Shown: piece after piece, positions 12,401 to 24,340 of the stretch
Position numbering within the stretch: the stretch's first letter is position 1
Layout: every line of letters starts with the position of its first letter
Source: Yamagishiella unicocca
Taxonomy: Eukaryota; Chlorophyta; Chlorophyceae; Chlamydomonadales; Volvocaceae
Assembly: GCA_003116995.1 (NCBI GenBank)
Contig: BDSL01000009.1
Coordinates: 620,001-684,000, forward strand
Length of the DNA stretch: 64,000 bases
Direction of reading: 5' to 3'
Notes under the pieces: generated by a model
Databases searched by the model: none
Seen by the model: only the letters and a program-made list of their open reading frames with translations
Told to the model about the DNA's origin: nothing
Translations under genes and position numbers: made by a program

Positions 12401-15400
12401 TGCATCACCCAACCACCACGCCCCACCCCGTCCTTGGTCGATTCACCAGTTGCGCTCTTCCGCTGTCTCTACCCCCCGTACCCTACCCGTGCCCCCCCAG
12501 GTGTCCCGGCAGAACCCCGAGCTTATGGCTGTGGGCATCTCCTTCATCTCCCTGCATGGTTTCGTGCACGATGAAAGCTTCGTGATGTACGCGGGGCTGC
12601 AGGTGGTGCTGTTCGCCGTTTCTGTAGTGCTGACAGTGGTGTGGCCAAACACAGAGTCGCCCAATTCCCAGGTGGAAAGGTGGGTGGCCTGCACGCAGCG
12701 CGCGGCCGGGCCATACCCAGCTGCGTCGCCAGGTACCGCCCTGGTCGAAACAACAGGAACCTGTTCAGCAACAGCCTGGCTGCTTGCCTGTCTGCCTTCG
12801 TGTTCTAGGGCTTTTGCGGGAATTTCTCCCTCCCCATCGTTTGCGGGAGGAGGGGAGAGAGGGTGGTGTAGAAACCCGTGCAAATGGCACAGGAGAGGGA
12901 GGGCATTGGGGGGCAGGCCGCCGTCATGCCCCGCACCACCGCCGCCGCCACCATGCCCCGCACCGCCGCCGCCGCCGTCATGCCCCGCACCACCGCCGCC
13001 GCCACCATGCCCCGCACCGCCGCCGCCGCCGTCATGCCCCGCACCGCCGCCGCCGCCACCACTGACCCGCCGCACCCCACCCTGTGCGCAGGCTTCGCGA
13101 CCTCAGCTTGTACGGCACGATCTGCGGCCTTGCCTGCCTGGCGCACGTGATCAACCACCAGTTCAGGCTGAACACGCGGCAGCCGTTGCTCCCCACGCAG
13201 CGCGTGTTCCGGCTCAGCAACAGCAGCAGCGTGGACCACCGCCCCGACCACTGCAGCTACGAATCCTCAGTGGGCGGCGACGTGCCCGCGCAGCTGCCCT
13301 CCGAGCAGTCGATCTCTCTGCACCAGCACCAGTACCCCAGGCGAGCCTCCCGGCACCCGCCGAAGCGCCAGTCCAGTGCGCCGAATGGGCTGGTTGGCAC
13401 CTCCCGCCGCGGCTTGGCGCCTGTGGTAGGCTCGCCGAGACACGCCACCGGACAGACAGCCACGCTCGTCGGCGCCGCCAGTCAATCCGACGGCGCGCCT
13501 ACACCCTCCGCCGACGGCCCATTCGCCGTCTCCCGGGGCGCCACGGGCGATCTGGATGTCATGCCCAGCCCCGCAGCCCCCAGCTCCGAAACCCTGCCCA
13601 GTACACCAGCCGGCCCCGCAAATGCGGCGATTACCCCGGCTGGGGACGGCGCTGACCTCCTGTCCACCGCTGGCGCAGCCGATGCGGCAGTCGCCGACGT
13701 CGCTGGCGTCGTCGAGTCCATACGCCGCGCCTCATCCGACCACATCATCCTCAGCGCCGCCGACATCCCCCACACCGTAGGCGGCGGCGCCGCATCCAGC
13801 GACCTGTTTGCGGCCGCCGCCGACGCCGCGGGATCCATACCACGCGCCCGCACCGAGCCCGCGGCCGGCGGTTCCTTTACGGACGGCCCGGACGTCGGGC
13901 TCAGCGCCGCCGCCGATGACGCCGACTCCATGTCCGGCCCCTCCCTGGAGAGCATGTACGGCGCTTTGCTCAGCCCGCGGGCCGCCGCCCGCGGCGAGAA
14001 CCGCCACACGAGCATCAGGGTGGCGGCGCTGCGGCAGCCCGTTCACCGCAGGCGGTCGGGGCTGCCCGGGTCGCCGAGGATGCTGGATGCGGCGCGGTCG
14101 AGCCACGGGGCGGCTTCCAACGTCAGCAGCGGGGACCTGGACGCAGTCCTCCCGTCGATCCCGGACGCGCTGCGCTCGCCGCCGCCGGCCGGCATGCAGA
14201 CGCCCCACCGGCTGTCCAGGCCTCAGTCCACCAAGGACCTCCTGTCGCTCGTGTTTGCGGAAACCACCCCAGGGGGGGAGGCCAGCGCGGAGCAGCGGCG
14301 GGTGCCGAGCGCAATCAGGGAGTGGAGCGCCAGCGTCAGCGCCGGCTGCTCGCGGCCGCCGTCCGGCACGGCAGGGTGGGGGTATGCCGGCCAAAGCAGC
14401 CCCAATCTTGACGTTGAGGGGCTGGGGCTGGGGGTCAAGGTTGGCCGGCCCGGCGTCGAGGTGTCGCCGAGGGCGATGCCGCAGGCGCCACAGCTGCCCG
14501 GCGTGGCGCCGCACGCGCCCGGCCAGCCTCACCCGCTTTGGGCTGCCGCCAGCTTGGCCTCGCACGACGACGACCTGTCCCTCTGGTCGGCGGATGCAGC
14601 CGCGGACTACACAAGTGCGTTCTTCATGGCTCGGGGTTCGCTGTCAGTGACGGCGAGGGAAGGATCGGCGTTCGGGCGGGTCATGGCGCAGCCGCCGGCA
14701 GCGGTGGAACGCGCCGCGTCCTTCAGCGATGCAGCTCTTGCCACTGCCTCATCACGGAGCCTGGACGCTTTCGAGGGCGGGTTGGGCACCGCCACTGGCG
14801 GCGCCGCGGCATCACCGGAGCCCACGGCTGCCGCCGTGGCGGCCTTGCTGGTCGAGAAAGCCGCTGCCAGCAACGTGCTGGTGAAGCCAGACGGCCTGCA
14901 GGCGCCAGCGCCGGTCGTTCCCGGCCTGAACGCCCAGCCCCACTCGGCAAGCTTCCTATGGCGAGCACGCGCCGCGACGACGCCCTCACCCCTGGGGCTG
15001 AGCTCCGCCACGGCATCCGCCGCCGACGCCCCCGCAGCATCCGCCGGTACATCCACAGACGGCGCCCTGCCTGCCGCCCGCCGATCGAGCATCACCGGCG
15101 CGCAAAGGGCCGGCGGCCCCGGGCAGCCCCCGCTTCTTTCCTCCCCCCCTCCCTCCACCCAGCTGCAGCGCACGGAGAGCGGCGATATCGCCCTCACGGC
15201 GGCGGCCGGGGCGCTCCGGGCGCTCGGGCACCAGCTGCGGCGCCTCACGTCCGCCCCCTCCAGCCGTGACGTGCTGACCGGCAACCAGCCCTTGCAGAGC
15301 TCGACGCCCGCCGGCTCGACTGAGACGGGTGTGGCGGCCAAGGAGCAGCAGCCGGGCCCTATGCAGCTGTCGATCTCGTCCTTCCTGTCCATCCGGCGCA

Positions 15401-18400
15401 TGACCGCGGGGGGCCTCACGGACGGGCCCGTCGCCGGAGGGACGGCGGCGTCTAGGCTGTGCGGCGATGCGTCGTCGATGGAGGTGCGGTGCTCCCCTTT
15501 TGAAAGGGGCCAAGTCGCTCGCAGGGGTTAGGGCTATCCGTGGAAGCCATACCATAGCACCGGGGCGTAGTCGGGCGCGTGTGAGGTCAGGGGACGGGCG
15601 GGGAGGTGTGGGGTCAGAGAGGCGCAGCCGCGAGTGTCAGGGAGGTGCAGCGGGCCCGGTACAGGGCGCAGCGCCGGCGCGAGAATGAGCCTACGACCCA
15701 AGCCGGCAGGTCCCAACACGGTACACACCACATTGGAGTAGGTGTTGGACGCACTTCCCGCCTCTTTGCCGAACCCGGACCCGGACCCAGACCCGGACCC
15801 GACCCGTCTCCCTGGTGCCCCCCCGCAGGACTTCACCTCGCGTGACATCGTGTTCGGCATCATCTACTCGGTGCAGCACGCCTCGGACGCAGTCCACCTG
15901 CTCCGCGCCTTCAACCCCGGCGCAGTGACGCGCACGTGGGTGGCGGCGGCGCTGCTGTACAGCGTCACGCTGGCGGCGGGGATGTACTACCTGATGGCGC
16001 TGCGCCGCCGGGAGCAGTGGACGACGTCCGGCTCGAAGCGCCGGCTGATCTGGTCGGTGCGGCTGACGGTGCTGCACGCGCTGCGGTCCACGCTGTACAC
16101 CGTAGCCGGCATGGAGGTGCGGTTGCGGGGTCGGGAGGGGCTGCCTGGTCTGGTCTGGGGTCTGTGTTTGTTAAACACGAGGATTTGTTAAGCACCCGTT
16201 GGGTCCCTGTTTTATATCTTAGTGTACTTCTGGAATAGATGCATGCGCTGACGGCAATGCCGGGCAGCCATCCGTAGGTCGGGGTACCTGCTGGGGTGCG
16301 CGTCGGAGGGACCCGCTCTGCGCCTGCCCACGACTGAACTGGCTCGCCCTGCGCTCTACCCCACCGCCGACATGGCGGGCCTCACCGTATCGTGCTGCCG
16401 ACCACCGGCTCACCCCTGCCCCCAGACCCTCTGGACCACCACCACCACCACCACCCTTGGTTGTCGGCCTTGGATTCGCGGATTCTCATACGCCCCCCCC
16501 CCCCGACCTGGCACCGCTGCAGGTCCCCAGCCTGCTGGGCCGCTCGCTCGTGTCATCGGTGGCGTTCGGCTTGCTGGGGCTGCCGGCGGATATCTTCCTG
16601 CGCGCCATGCCAGTCAAGGTACGTTTAGTGCACCGGTACAGGGCGCGCTGCGCACTGACCATGGCAAGACGGGCCCTACGTCGGCAGTTGCTGCTGCGGG
16701 CACCCCACCACGCCACCCCCCCGCCGCGCTCCCTCCGCAGATCATCGTGGTCTACTGTCTCAGCTGCGTGAAGGACCCAGCCCGCAGATCTGCGGAGCGA
16801 GTGGTAAGAACCGGACGGGACCCTCCGTCGGGGGCCCCGGGGCAGCCTGGCTCGGATGCTGGGCCGAAGCCATGAGGGCAATGGCATTAGTTTCATGAAA
16901 CCGTGCGCGGCGTGGGGGGATGCTATGGGGTCGTGGAATCCACCGTGTACTGCGTGTGTGTGGGGGGCCGGGGGGTCGAGAAAGACCCGTGGATGCCAGG
17001 AAAAACCGTTGAGAACAGACGTTTTGAGATGCATGCATGTGTGTGTGTAGGGGGGGGGGTTTCTCCTGTGGGGTCGTGAAATCCACCGTGTGCGGCGTGC
17101 GCCTGAAGTCCCTCTGCGGGCTAGGCTAGGCTAGGGGAGTGGATCGCCCGCGGCGCGCTGCACCTGCCTGGTGAATACCCCGTGTGGCTGTGTAAGCCTC
17201 TCAGCTCCTGCTGCTGGCACCGAATCCAGGCAAACCACGCGGCTCTCACCCCTTCTATTCACCCGCCCCACCACGTCATATCCCCTCTCATCACAGATCG
17301 TATCGCTGGCCACGTACTTCGTGTCGTCCACGTTGGCGTACGCGGCAGCCGCCGCAGCCGTGGGCCGCGCGCCGCTGCGGCTGCACCGCCACGCCGGCGT
17401 GCACTGCTCCATCGACGCCGCCGCGTCCAACGCCGCGCTGGAGAAGAAGCTCGCGGAGCGCCGCGCCGCCGCGGAGGCCAGCGAGGGCGAGGAGCTCGAC
17501 GAGGAGCTCAACGGCTCCGGCTCCGACGACGACTTCGCCGAGGAGATCCTGATGCGCCATCGCATCCACGACGACTGCTGCGGCCTCAAAACCGCCGACT
17601 TCGGTGTCCCGGGGCTGGCCGACCGCACGCCTTCGGCGGGCCCCTCGCCCGACAGCGGCCCCGGCGGCAAGGTGAAGCCGAACGCCCTCCTGTGCCGCTG
17701 GAACACGTTCTGCTCCGACGGCAACATGCTGGCGTCGGTGGTGTTCGTGGCGCTGACGCTGCTGTTCAGCGCCGTGACGCGCCTGATGGAGCGGGTGGTG
17801 GTGCGGCGGGGCGGCTACGAGCCCGACCCATACTACGTGGCGGAGCAGTGGGTGAGTCCGCGGCACCGGTGTGGGGGGGAGGGGGGGCGGAAGGCGGCGG
17901 GGGGTGCGTGCCCCTGCCGCTCGGCGCCTGCCCTGCCCTGCCCTGCCCTGCCCTGCCCTGCCCTGCCCTGCCCTGCCCTGCCCTGCCCTGCCCTGCCCTG
18001 CCCTGCCCTGCCCTGCCCTGCCCTGCCCTGCCCTGCCCTGCCCTGCCCTGCCCTGCCCTGCCCTGCCCTGCCCTGCCCTGCCCTGCCCTGCCCTATCACC
18101 GCTTCGTCCTCCTGCCCCGCCGGCACTCGCCGCACCTTTCCCCCCCACACAGATCCTGAGGGCCGTGGAGAGCGGCGTGACGGCCGTGGGCAACCGGATC
18201 AAGGCCGCGGAGGGCGTGTCCGGGCTGCCGCAGACGGCACTGGCGCTCTCGCTCTTCATGGCGGCCATTGCGTGCGTCGTCATAAGCCAGGTGGGCGCCG
18301 GGTTGCGGATTGAGGCGCCGGTGGCTGTGAGTGTGCATGTTTTTGGGGGGAGGGGGGCGGGGGCCAGCCGGGGCGTTGTGCGGTTGCAAGCCGTTAGCCA

Positions 18401-21400
18401 ACCAGGACGGCAATATCTGCGCTTTACAGCGCCTCGATCAGTAGGTTTTACCTTCCTCCGTTTGGGCCCGAGCGGTACCAACTCCGCTACCACAACTGCG
18501 TGGTGCGTGATGTAACTGACTCACACGACGGTGGCTTGAGGGTTTACCGAACGGTGTACTCCGTGTTGGTGTCCTTCAGGTCGTCGCCCTGGCCTTCTCC
18601 GCCAGCGTGGACCCGCGCATCATCATGTACCAGAACTGCCTGGCGGAGCTCAGCGTGGCCATGGCGTCCATGCAGCTGGAGGAGGCGTCAAGGCACAGCA
18701 TCGCGGCCACCGTGGACAAGTACATGAGCGAGGTGGGTTTTGAGGAAGGCCCGTGGATGCGGGAAAAAAACGATTAGAACAGACGTTTTAAGATGCAGGC
18801 TGGAGGTGGGTGGGTGGGTGGGTGGGGTAGAAGCGCGGGTTGTCGCGTACGGCTACGAATCTGGTGGGCTGCTGGGAGACCTGTTTGGAGCGAGATGGGC
18901 GGTGTGGGAACGCGTGTGGGTCATACGAGGCAAGGTATTTGATGAGCTAAAATATACGGGTGGGGGGTAGAGAGGTTTGAGAGTGAACTGGTGGACCGAC
19001 GCAGGGGAAAAGGTTGCAGTAGTCGTACCGGTGGGTGGGTGGGTGGGGCGTGAGTTGCGGTCGCGCCCATGCGCCCCCTATCCCGACGCCACAGGACTGG
19101 CTTCCCGCCCGCCACTGCTCAAAGAGCCACTGCTCAAACTAAGCCCAGCCGGTCCCTTCCTTCGCCAACTAACTGGCGCGCTGAGACCCCGCCGCGTCCG
19201 CCTCCTCCGCCCCGTCCCCCTCCTCCTCCTTCCCGTGCTGACGGCCCGCAGGCTCTGGACAGCTGCTCCGCGCTGCTGGTGCTTGTGGAGCCGCAAGGCA
19301 CCCGGCCCAACACCTACGACGGCATGCTCTCGCCCCACGGGTCGCGACCCCAGAGGCAGGGCGGCCGCCGGGAGTCGCTGCAGATGGGCAGCGCGCCGCG
19401 GCCCTCCCTGGGGCTGGGGGTGGAGTTCGACACGCACGCCACGGTGTACGTGCTGCACGACCGACTGCTGGGGCCCGACTTGCCGCCGTACAAGCTGCCG
19501 CTGGAGCAGGTGCGGCGGTGCGGGTGTGTGGATTGGTGCGGGATGCATGGGCGGGACCGGGCTGGCTGGGGGCGCGCGACCTCCCTTCCCTTGTTGCACC
19601 GCACCGCCGCTTGGTCCTCTCGGGAAACCCTCGTGCCCCGGCTGGCTCTGGTGCCCCCTCCCCCCCTAAACCAAGTCCTCCAGCATGCAATTTCAACCGA
19701 GAGTACCAAACGTTTCCTACCGGTTTTACTTCAAAGTGACGACCAACGGGTTTCCTCTCATGCCCCATCCCACTTCCCCCGCTCCCCGCTCCCCGCGCCA
19801 ACTATCCTGTCCCGTCGCGTAATTCACAAACCCTTCCCCCGCCCCCCCGCTCCCCCGCAACATCACCGCTCGCAGCTCCCCAGCGTCACCGCCGTGCTGC
19901 AGAGCGGCACGCCGCTGTTCACGAACGACACGGGGAAGACCACCGAGGAGCTGCTCAACAAGTAGGCGGCGGGGGGTGGTGGGCATGACGCCAGGGAGCC
20001 CCGCCGGGCCGCAACACACCGCGGGGGGTTGGTGGGCATGACGCCAGGGAGCCCCGCCGGGCCGCAACACACCGCGGGGGGGTGGTGGTCATGACGCCAG
20101 GGAGCCCCGCCGGGCCGCAACACACCGCGGGGGGTTGGTGGGCATGACGCCAGGGAGCCCCGCCGGGCCGCAACACACAGCGGGGGGGTGGTGGGCATGA
20201 CGCCAGGCAGCCCCGCCGGGCCGCAACACACCGCGGGGGGTGTTGGTCACGACGCCAGGGAGCCCCGCCGGGCCGCAACACACAGCGGGGGGTTGGTGGG
20301 CATGACGCCAGGCAGCCCCGCCGGGCCGCAACACACAGCGGGGGGCGGTGGTGGGGCGAGCACGCGAGATGTCGCGGGTCGTTGCGGCGGCTGCAGTGTG
20401 CGACCTCGCCGCGTGCCGTCACCCTGTGTACCCTACCCCCTGCGTACCCTACCCCTGCGTGCATGGGCCCTGGCTCTAGCACCGGGCCTGGCGTTGGCCC
20501 CCGGCTGCGCCGCGTCCTGCGTTTCCCCCCGGCGGCACGGCCTGTGTTGCCTCCTCCGGCCTTCCACCCACGGAATCGCAACGCTCGTGGCCCCCACTCC
20601 ACCACCCAATCTTCGCCCTACCCCCCTCCCACCATCACCCGACCCATGGGCTTTCCTGAAAATACCCACCACCACCACCACCGCCGCCGCCACCATCGCC
20701 ACCAAAGCACCCTGTTGCACCTCCTCACCGCACTCCCTCTCCCGTGCCCCCGCCAGGTACGGCGACTGGCGCAGCGCCCGTGACGTGGAGGGTGCTCGCA
20801 GCGTGTGTGTGGTCCCCGTGTCCTTCAGCGGCCAGCCGCAGGGCGCCATCGTGCTGCACAGTCCGCTGCCCAACGTCATGGACTCGGTGTTCGTGACGGT
20901 GCTGCAGGCGCTGGCGGGGCAGCTGGGGCAGGTGGGGAGGGGAGGAGCGGGGAGGAAATGCGTGGGCTGGGGGGGAAGACCCGTGCATGCGAGAAAAAAC
21001 CGTTTAGAAAAGACGTTTTGAGCAAGACGTTTCGAGATGCATGCTGGAGAACTGGGGTGAGGATACGAAAGACGGTGGTCGTGTGTCGACCTTCGGCGGC
21101 TAAGCTAAATCGGCGGCGGCTAGACGAAGGGAAGCGAGGACCCCGCGCGACGCCAGGAGATGCGTGGGCTGGGGAAGAGGGGCGGAGAGGGAACTCGTGG
21201 GCTGGGGGGGAGGGGCGGGGGCTCGAGGTGGTCGGTTGCAGGGGCTAGGAGGGGCCTCCACATGGGGAGGGGTGAACTAGTCGGCAGCTACTAGCACACG
21301 GGCAGTGTGAGGCCATGCCACGTACGACACAGTACGACACAGCACCAGCGACCTCCGCAGCCGCCGACACCTCTTCGCACCAGCCGCTACCGGCCTGACG

Positions 21401-24340
21401 CAGAGACCCGTCCCCCCCCCCTCCGCGGGGCACCACCCTCCCGCCCGGCCCCGCCTGGTCCCCCTCCACCGCCTTTCTCCCCCTCCCATGTCGTGGCCCG
21501 CGGCTTTCCTCGCATTCCCCGCCTTTCCTTTAAACCAGTCGTGACTTTCCTCCAAACCAGTCGTGACTGTCCTCCAAACCAGTCGTGACTTCCCTCCAAA
21601 CCAGTCGTGACTTCCCTCCAAACCAGTCGTGACTTTCCTCCCTGGTCGCTTCACTGCGTTCCCCTCCCACCTGCGCCCACCCCACCCCCATCCGCCCGCA
21701 GGTGATGTACCTCAAGCGCGCCCTGGAGGACGTCCGCGCCGACGAGCACCTGCTGTCCGACCTGATGCCCAGCCACGTCGCCCACACCCTCAAGCGCCGC
21801 TTCATGTCCTCACACGAGGACGCCCTCACGCTGCCCATGTACTCCCGGATGCCGCTGTCGGGGAGCCTAGGCATGGGCGACACCGCCAGCCTGGGCAACC
21901 TGGCCAGCCTCAACAGCTCGTCGCTAGACGTGGCGATGTCCAGGCAGGCCAACGCTGGGGCGGCAGCCGGGGCAGCGGGAGCCGGCGGAGGCGGGGGTAC
22001 GCCGGCCGGCGGCGATGAGCTTTCGGGAGGAGGGACCGCGCACGGCGGTGGGGCGTCCTTTGGGGCCGTGGGAGGTGCGGCTGTATCGAACAGCGCCCCG
22101 CTCTTTCACGCTCTGAGCGCGAGGCGCGGCGGCCTGGCGGCGGCGGGGTTGAGCGCCGCGGCGGCGGCTATGCAGCAGCAGCAGCAACAGCAGCAGCATC
22201 TGGTCGCAGGCGACGGCGGGAGCGCGGAGGCCCTGGCGGCAGGGTCCAGGCTGGGGCCGGCGGTGGTGTGGCAGGAGACGGCCGTAGGGGTGGTGTACCA
22301 GCAGTGGCACAGCGACGTCACCGTGCTCTTCGCGGTGAGCTGGGGAGTAGGAGAAAGATGTCCCGTGGGTCGGCACTGACTGAGTACGTGGAGGGGTGGG
22401 GATGGGATGGCGGTGGGGGGAGGTAATTGTGGCGGTGGGGCGGCGGCGGGGGTGGCGGCAGCCTACTTGGCGGCCCAGCAGCTCCCGAGCTGTGAACTGG
22501 TCGCGTGGCATAACGTGAGTGCCTGGTTTTGCGGCGGCCTCTCTTCCTCGCAGGACATTGTTCAGTTCACCCCCATGAGCCAGGCGATGGAGCCACAGCA
22601 GGTGGGTGGGTGGGTGGGTGCGATAGCTGCGGCAGGGACTCGCAGCGGGTCCTCTAGCGAGTAGGCTGCCTTGCGCTGCCTGGCCTCGTGCAAGTGCGAG
22701 GGCAGCGTTTGACAGACAGCCGGGGGGATGCAGCCAACTTGCAACCGGTCGGTATTTGTTGGTTTGTTGGTTGGTTTGTTGCTTGGTTGGCGTTGTGACC
22801 TGTCCCAACGCCCACGCTGGCCCACTTGCGCCCCCTGCTCCTCCTCTCTTTGCCCCTGGCCCCAGGTGATGCTGATGCTGCACGAGCTGTTCAGCCGCTA
22901 CGACGCGCTGCTGGAGCGCCACGACGTGTACAAGGTGGAGACCATCGGAGGTGCGAAAGCGGCCACCATCCCTCCGCCTTGCGCCCCCCCGCTGCCCGCC
23001 AGTCCGCACCACGTCAGCCGGCTCGGGGCCCCGCCGCGGCTGTGATGACGGCATCGCTCGGATGCCTAGCCGCCCCCTATCAATGCCCGTTGCCAACCAG
23101 CTTCGCCAACCCCACTTGATCGCGCCGTTGGTCTGGCTCCTCCCCTTCCCCGGACTGCCCTTCCTGTCCCCAGACTGCTACATGGCCGCCACCGGCCTGT
23201 TGAGCGACGACCCCGACCATGCGGCCCACATGTTGGACTTTGCTTGCGGCATGCTGGCGGCCGCAGCCACAGTCCAGGTCCCGCTGGAGGGACACGGCAG
23301 CGTGCGGATCCGGGTCGGCATGCACACCGGCCGGGTCATGAGCGGCGTCGTGGGAGCAGTGCGGGCGAGATACTGCCTCTTCGGTGAGCGGGCGGGGCGG
23401 GTTTCGGGGCGGGCTTTGGGGCGACGGAGGGGGCATGAGGCCAGCAGCCCCGCTTTGCTGTCCAAGGTGCGGGGTGCAGCCACCGTGCCGCACCTCGGTT
23501 ACAAGGGAGCTCGCGTGCACACACCTTGATTTGCTGCAAACTACAGCTTGGAACCGAAACAGGCAACGGCGCTCATCGTCATTCGCACCTCACTCCTTCG
23601 GGGCCAGGGAAGCCGGCCCGAGCCCGACGCGGGCCCAGGGAGCCAGTCCCTTGCTTCCTGGAAGGACGTCGCATGCGTGCACGCAGCCACACCGCACGTG
23701 CGGCGCCCGGGACCAGGCACGAGTTGCCCTCGCCGCTCTCGGCCTCGCCCGCTGAGCCCAGCTGCTGAGCCCTCTCCCGCCACCACCCCGCCTGCCGCTC
23801 TACCGCCACCCCGGTGGTGCCCGCAGGCGACACAGTCAATACCGCCAGCCGCATGGAGAGCACGGGCCTGCCGGGCACCATTCAGGTGAGGGCTGTGGCT
23901 GCGGCAGCAGGAGGCCCACAAGGCGCTGATCCCTCAACCCTCCAGTTAGCAACGCGATGCAACGCGTCTCGGGGGCAGTGCACATACACGCGCAAGGTCC
24001 CGCGAGGTGGTCTTTAATTCGATGATTGGGCGATACTTGTAGTACGGTCAGGCACAAGGCCACACGACCAACCCCGGCGCGAACACCCAGCGCCATAAGA
24101 CGTGCGCAGCGCGGGCGGTGCCTGTCCAGCCCGCCGCTGCCAGTGCCGGGTGCGTGTGCGGCCGCCCACACAGACTGCGCCGCTGCCCTGCAGGCGTCGG
24201 AGACAACGTACATGTCGCTTCCGCCGGAGAGGCAGTCCATCTGGCAGTTCCGCGGCTCCACGGACGTCAAGGGCAAGGGCTCAATGAACACCTACCTGTA
24301 CGCACCGGGCGACAACAGCCCGGGGCCGTCGTGCCCGTGA
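9488..24340 (+). CDS. Polytopic membrane guanylyl cyclase with GAF-like domain
   Basis: Exons are (9488-9593 tentative), 9942-10180, 10729-11042, 11228-11843, 12501-12679, 13092-15483, 15829-16116, 16523-16618, 16741-16803, 17297-17851, 18153-18290, 18580-18732, 19252-19509, 19876-19961, 20757-20931, 21702-22334, 22554-22601, 22866-22950, 23174-23383, 23827-23885 and 24194-24340. Phases agree throughout, giving roughly 2,200 residues. The first two thirds contain many hydrophobic helices, interrupted by a 797-codon Ser/Ala/Pro-rich exon. Exons 19252-20931 form a GAF-like domain. The linker LLSDLMPSHVAHTLKRR leads into a class III catalytic domain. It has metal Asp residues in LFADIVQF and TIGDCYM, and NTASRME as the transition-state loop. 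The purine-specifying positions are Glu in KVETIGD and Cys in RYCLFGD, the guanylyl-cyclase pair, so cGMP is the expected product. Its signal is unknown; GAF-like domains commonly bind nucleotides or small ligands. Family A and B repeats occupy several introns. The 5' end is the weak point. Confidence 0.9.
10189..10345. repeat. Degenerate GGCAGTAGCAGT-type tandem repeat in intron
   Basis: Imperfect iterations of GGCAGTAGCAGTGGC and GGGCGGTGGC units lie inside the cyclase intron 10181-10728. Confidence 0.7.
11157..11210 (-). mobile_element. Family A intronic repeat, reverse copy
   Basis: The reverse complement matches the family A core (head GAxGACCCGTGGATGCGAG, middle AAACCGTTTAGGAAAGACG, tail GAGATGCATG). 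The head end lies 17 bases before the 3' splice site of intron 11043-11227. Confidence 0.75.
12925..13063. repeat. 24-base minisatellite (CGCCGCCGCCACCATGCCCC type) in intron
   Basis: There are about six copies of a CCGCCGCC..ATGCCCCGCAC unit, alternating between two variants, in the cyclase intron 12680-13091. It is open in several frames, but splice signals place it outside the CDS. Confidence 0.8.
16430..16500 (-). mobile_element. Family B intronic repeat, reverse copy
   Basis: Carries TGGACCACC(ACC)n, CCCTTGGTTGTCGGCC and TGGATTCGCGGATTCT, ending in a C run about 20 bases before the 3' splice site of cyclase intron 16117-16522. Confidence 0.7.
16977..17036 (+). mobile_element. Family A intronic repeat, forward copy
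   Basis: Head CGAGAAAGACCCGTGGATGC, then AAAAACCGTTGAGAACAGACG and GAGATGCATGC, within cyclase intron 16804-17296. This copy is about 170 bases from the 5' splice site, farther than most. Confidence 0.75.
17931..18090. repeat. Perfect (CCCTG)32 pentanucleotide array in intron
   Basis: Thirty-two uninterrupted CCCTG units (160 bases) lie between the 5' splice site at 17852 and the 3' splice site at 18152 of a cyclase intron. It is open in all frames, which is why it looks coding. Confidence 0.97.
18741..18806 (+). mobile_element. Family A intronic repeat, forward copy at the 5' splice site
   Basis: The copy begins 8 bases after the GT of intron 18733-19251: GTGGGTTT, then GAGGAAGGCCCGTGGATGCG, ACGATTAGAACAGACG and the GATGCAGGCTGGAGG tail. 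Confidence 0.8.
19671..19729 (-). mobile_element. Family A intronic repeat, diverged reverse copy
   Basis: The reverse complement keeps the tail (GCATGCTGGAGGACTTGG) and a degraded middle. It lies in cyclase intron 19510-19875. Confidence 0.55.
19970..20353. repeat. Seven-copy 52-53 base minisatellite in intron
   Basis: Units contain GGGCATGACGCCAGGGAGCC and GGGCCGCAACACACCGCGGG with few differences. The array starts 8 bases after the 5' splice site of intron 19962-20756 and fills half of it. Units abut directly without spacers, so it is not CRISPR-like. Confidence 0.95.
20974..21105 (+). mobile_element. Family A intronic repeat, long forward copy
   Basis: Has head GAAGACCCGTGCATGCGAG, middle AAACCGTTTAGAAAAGACG, an internal duplication of the GACGTTT piece, tail GATGCATGCTGGAGAACTGG, and an extension with the near-palindrome GGTCGTGTGTCGACC followed by TTCGGCGGCTAAGC. 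It lies in cyclase intron 20932-21701. Confidence 0.8.
21533..21643. repeat. Five-copy 22-base minisatellite in intron
   Basis: The unit CCAAACCAGTCGTGACTTTC(CT) is repeated five times shortly before the 3' splice site at 21701 of the cyclase gene. Confidence 0.9.

Noticed and set aside
12878..13150. MPRTTAAAT repeat peptide
   Set aside because: Frame through an intronic minisatellite. The following exon is entered at 13092 in another frame, set by phase with the preceding exon.
17927..18094. Pro/Cys/Leu/Ala repeat protein encoded by CCCTG units
   Set aside because: The array has no stops in any frame, but it lies between good splice sites and joins phase-matched exons.
19970..20353. CRISPR-like array
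   Set aside because: Units are directly adjacent without unique spacers, and it is an intron of a eukaryotic gene.
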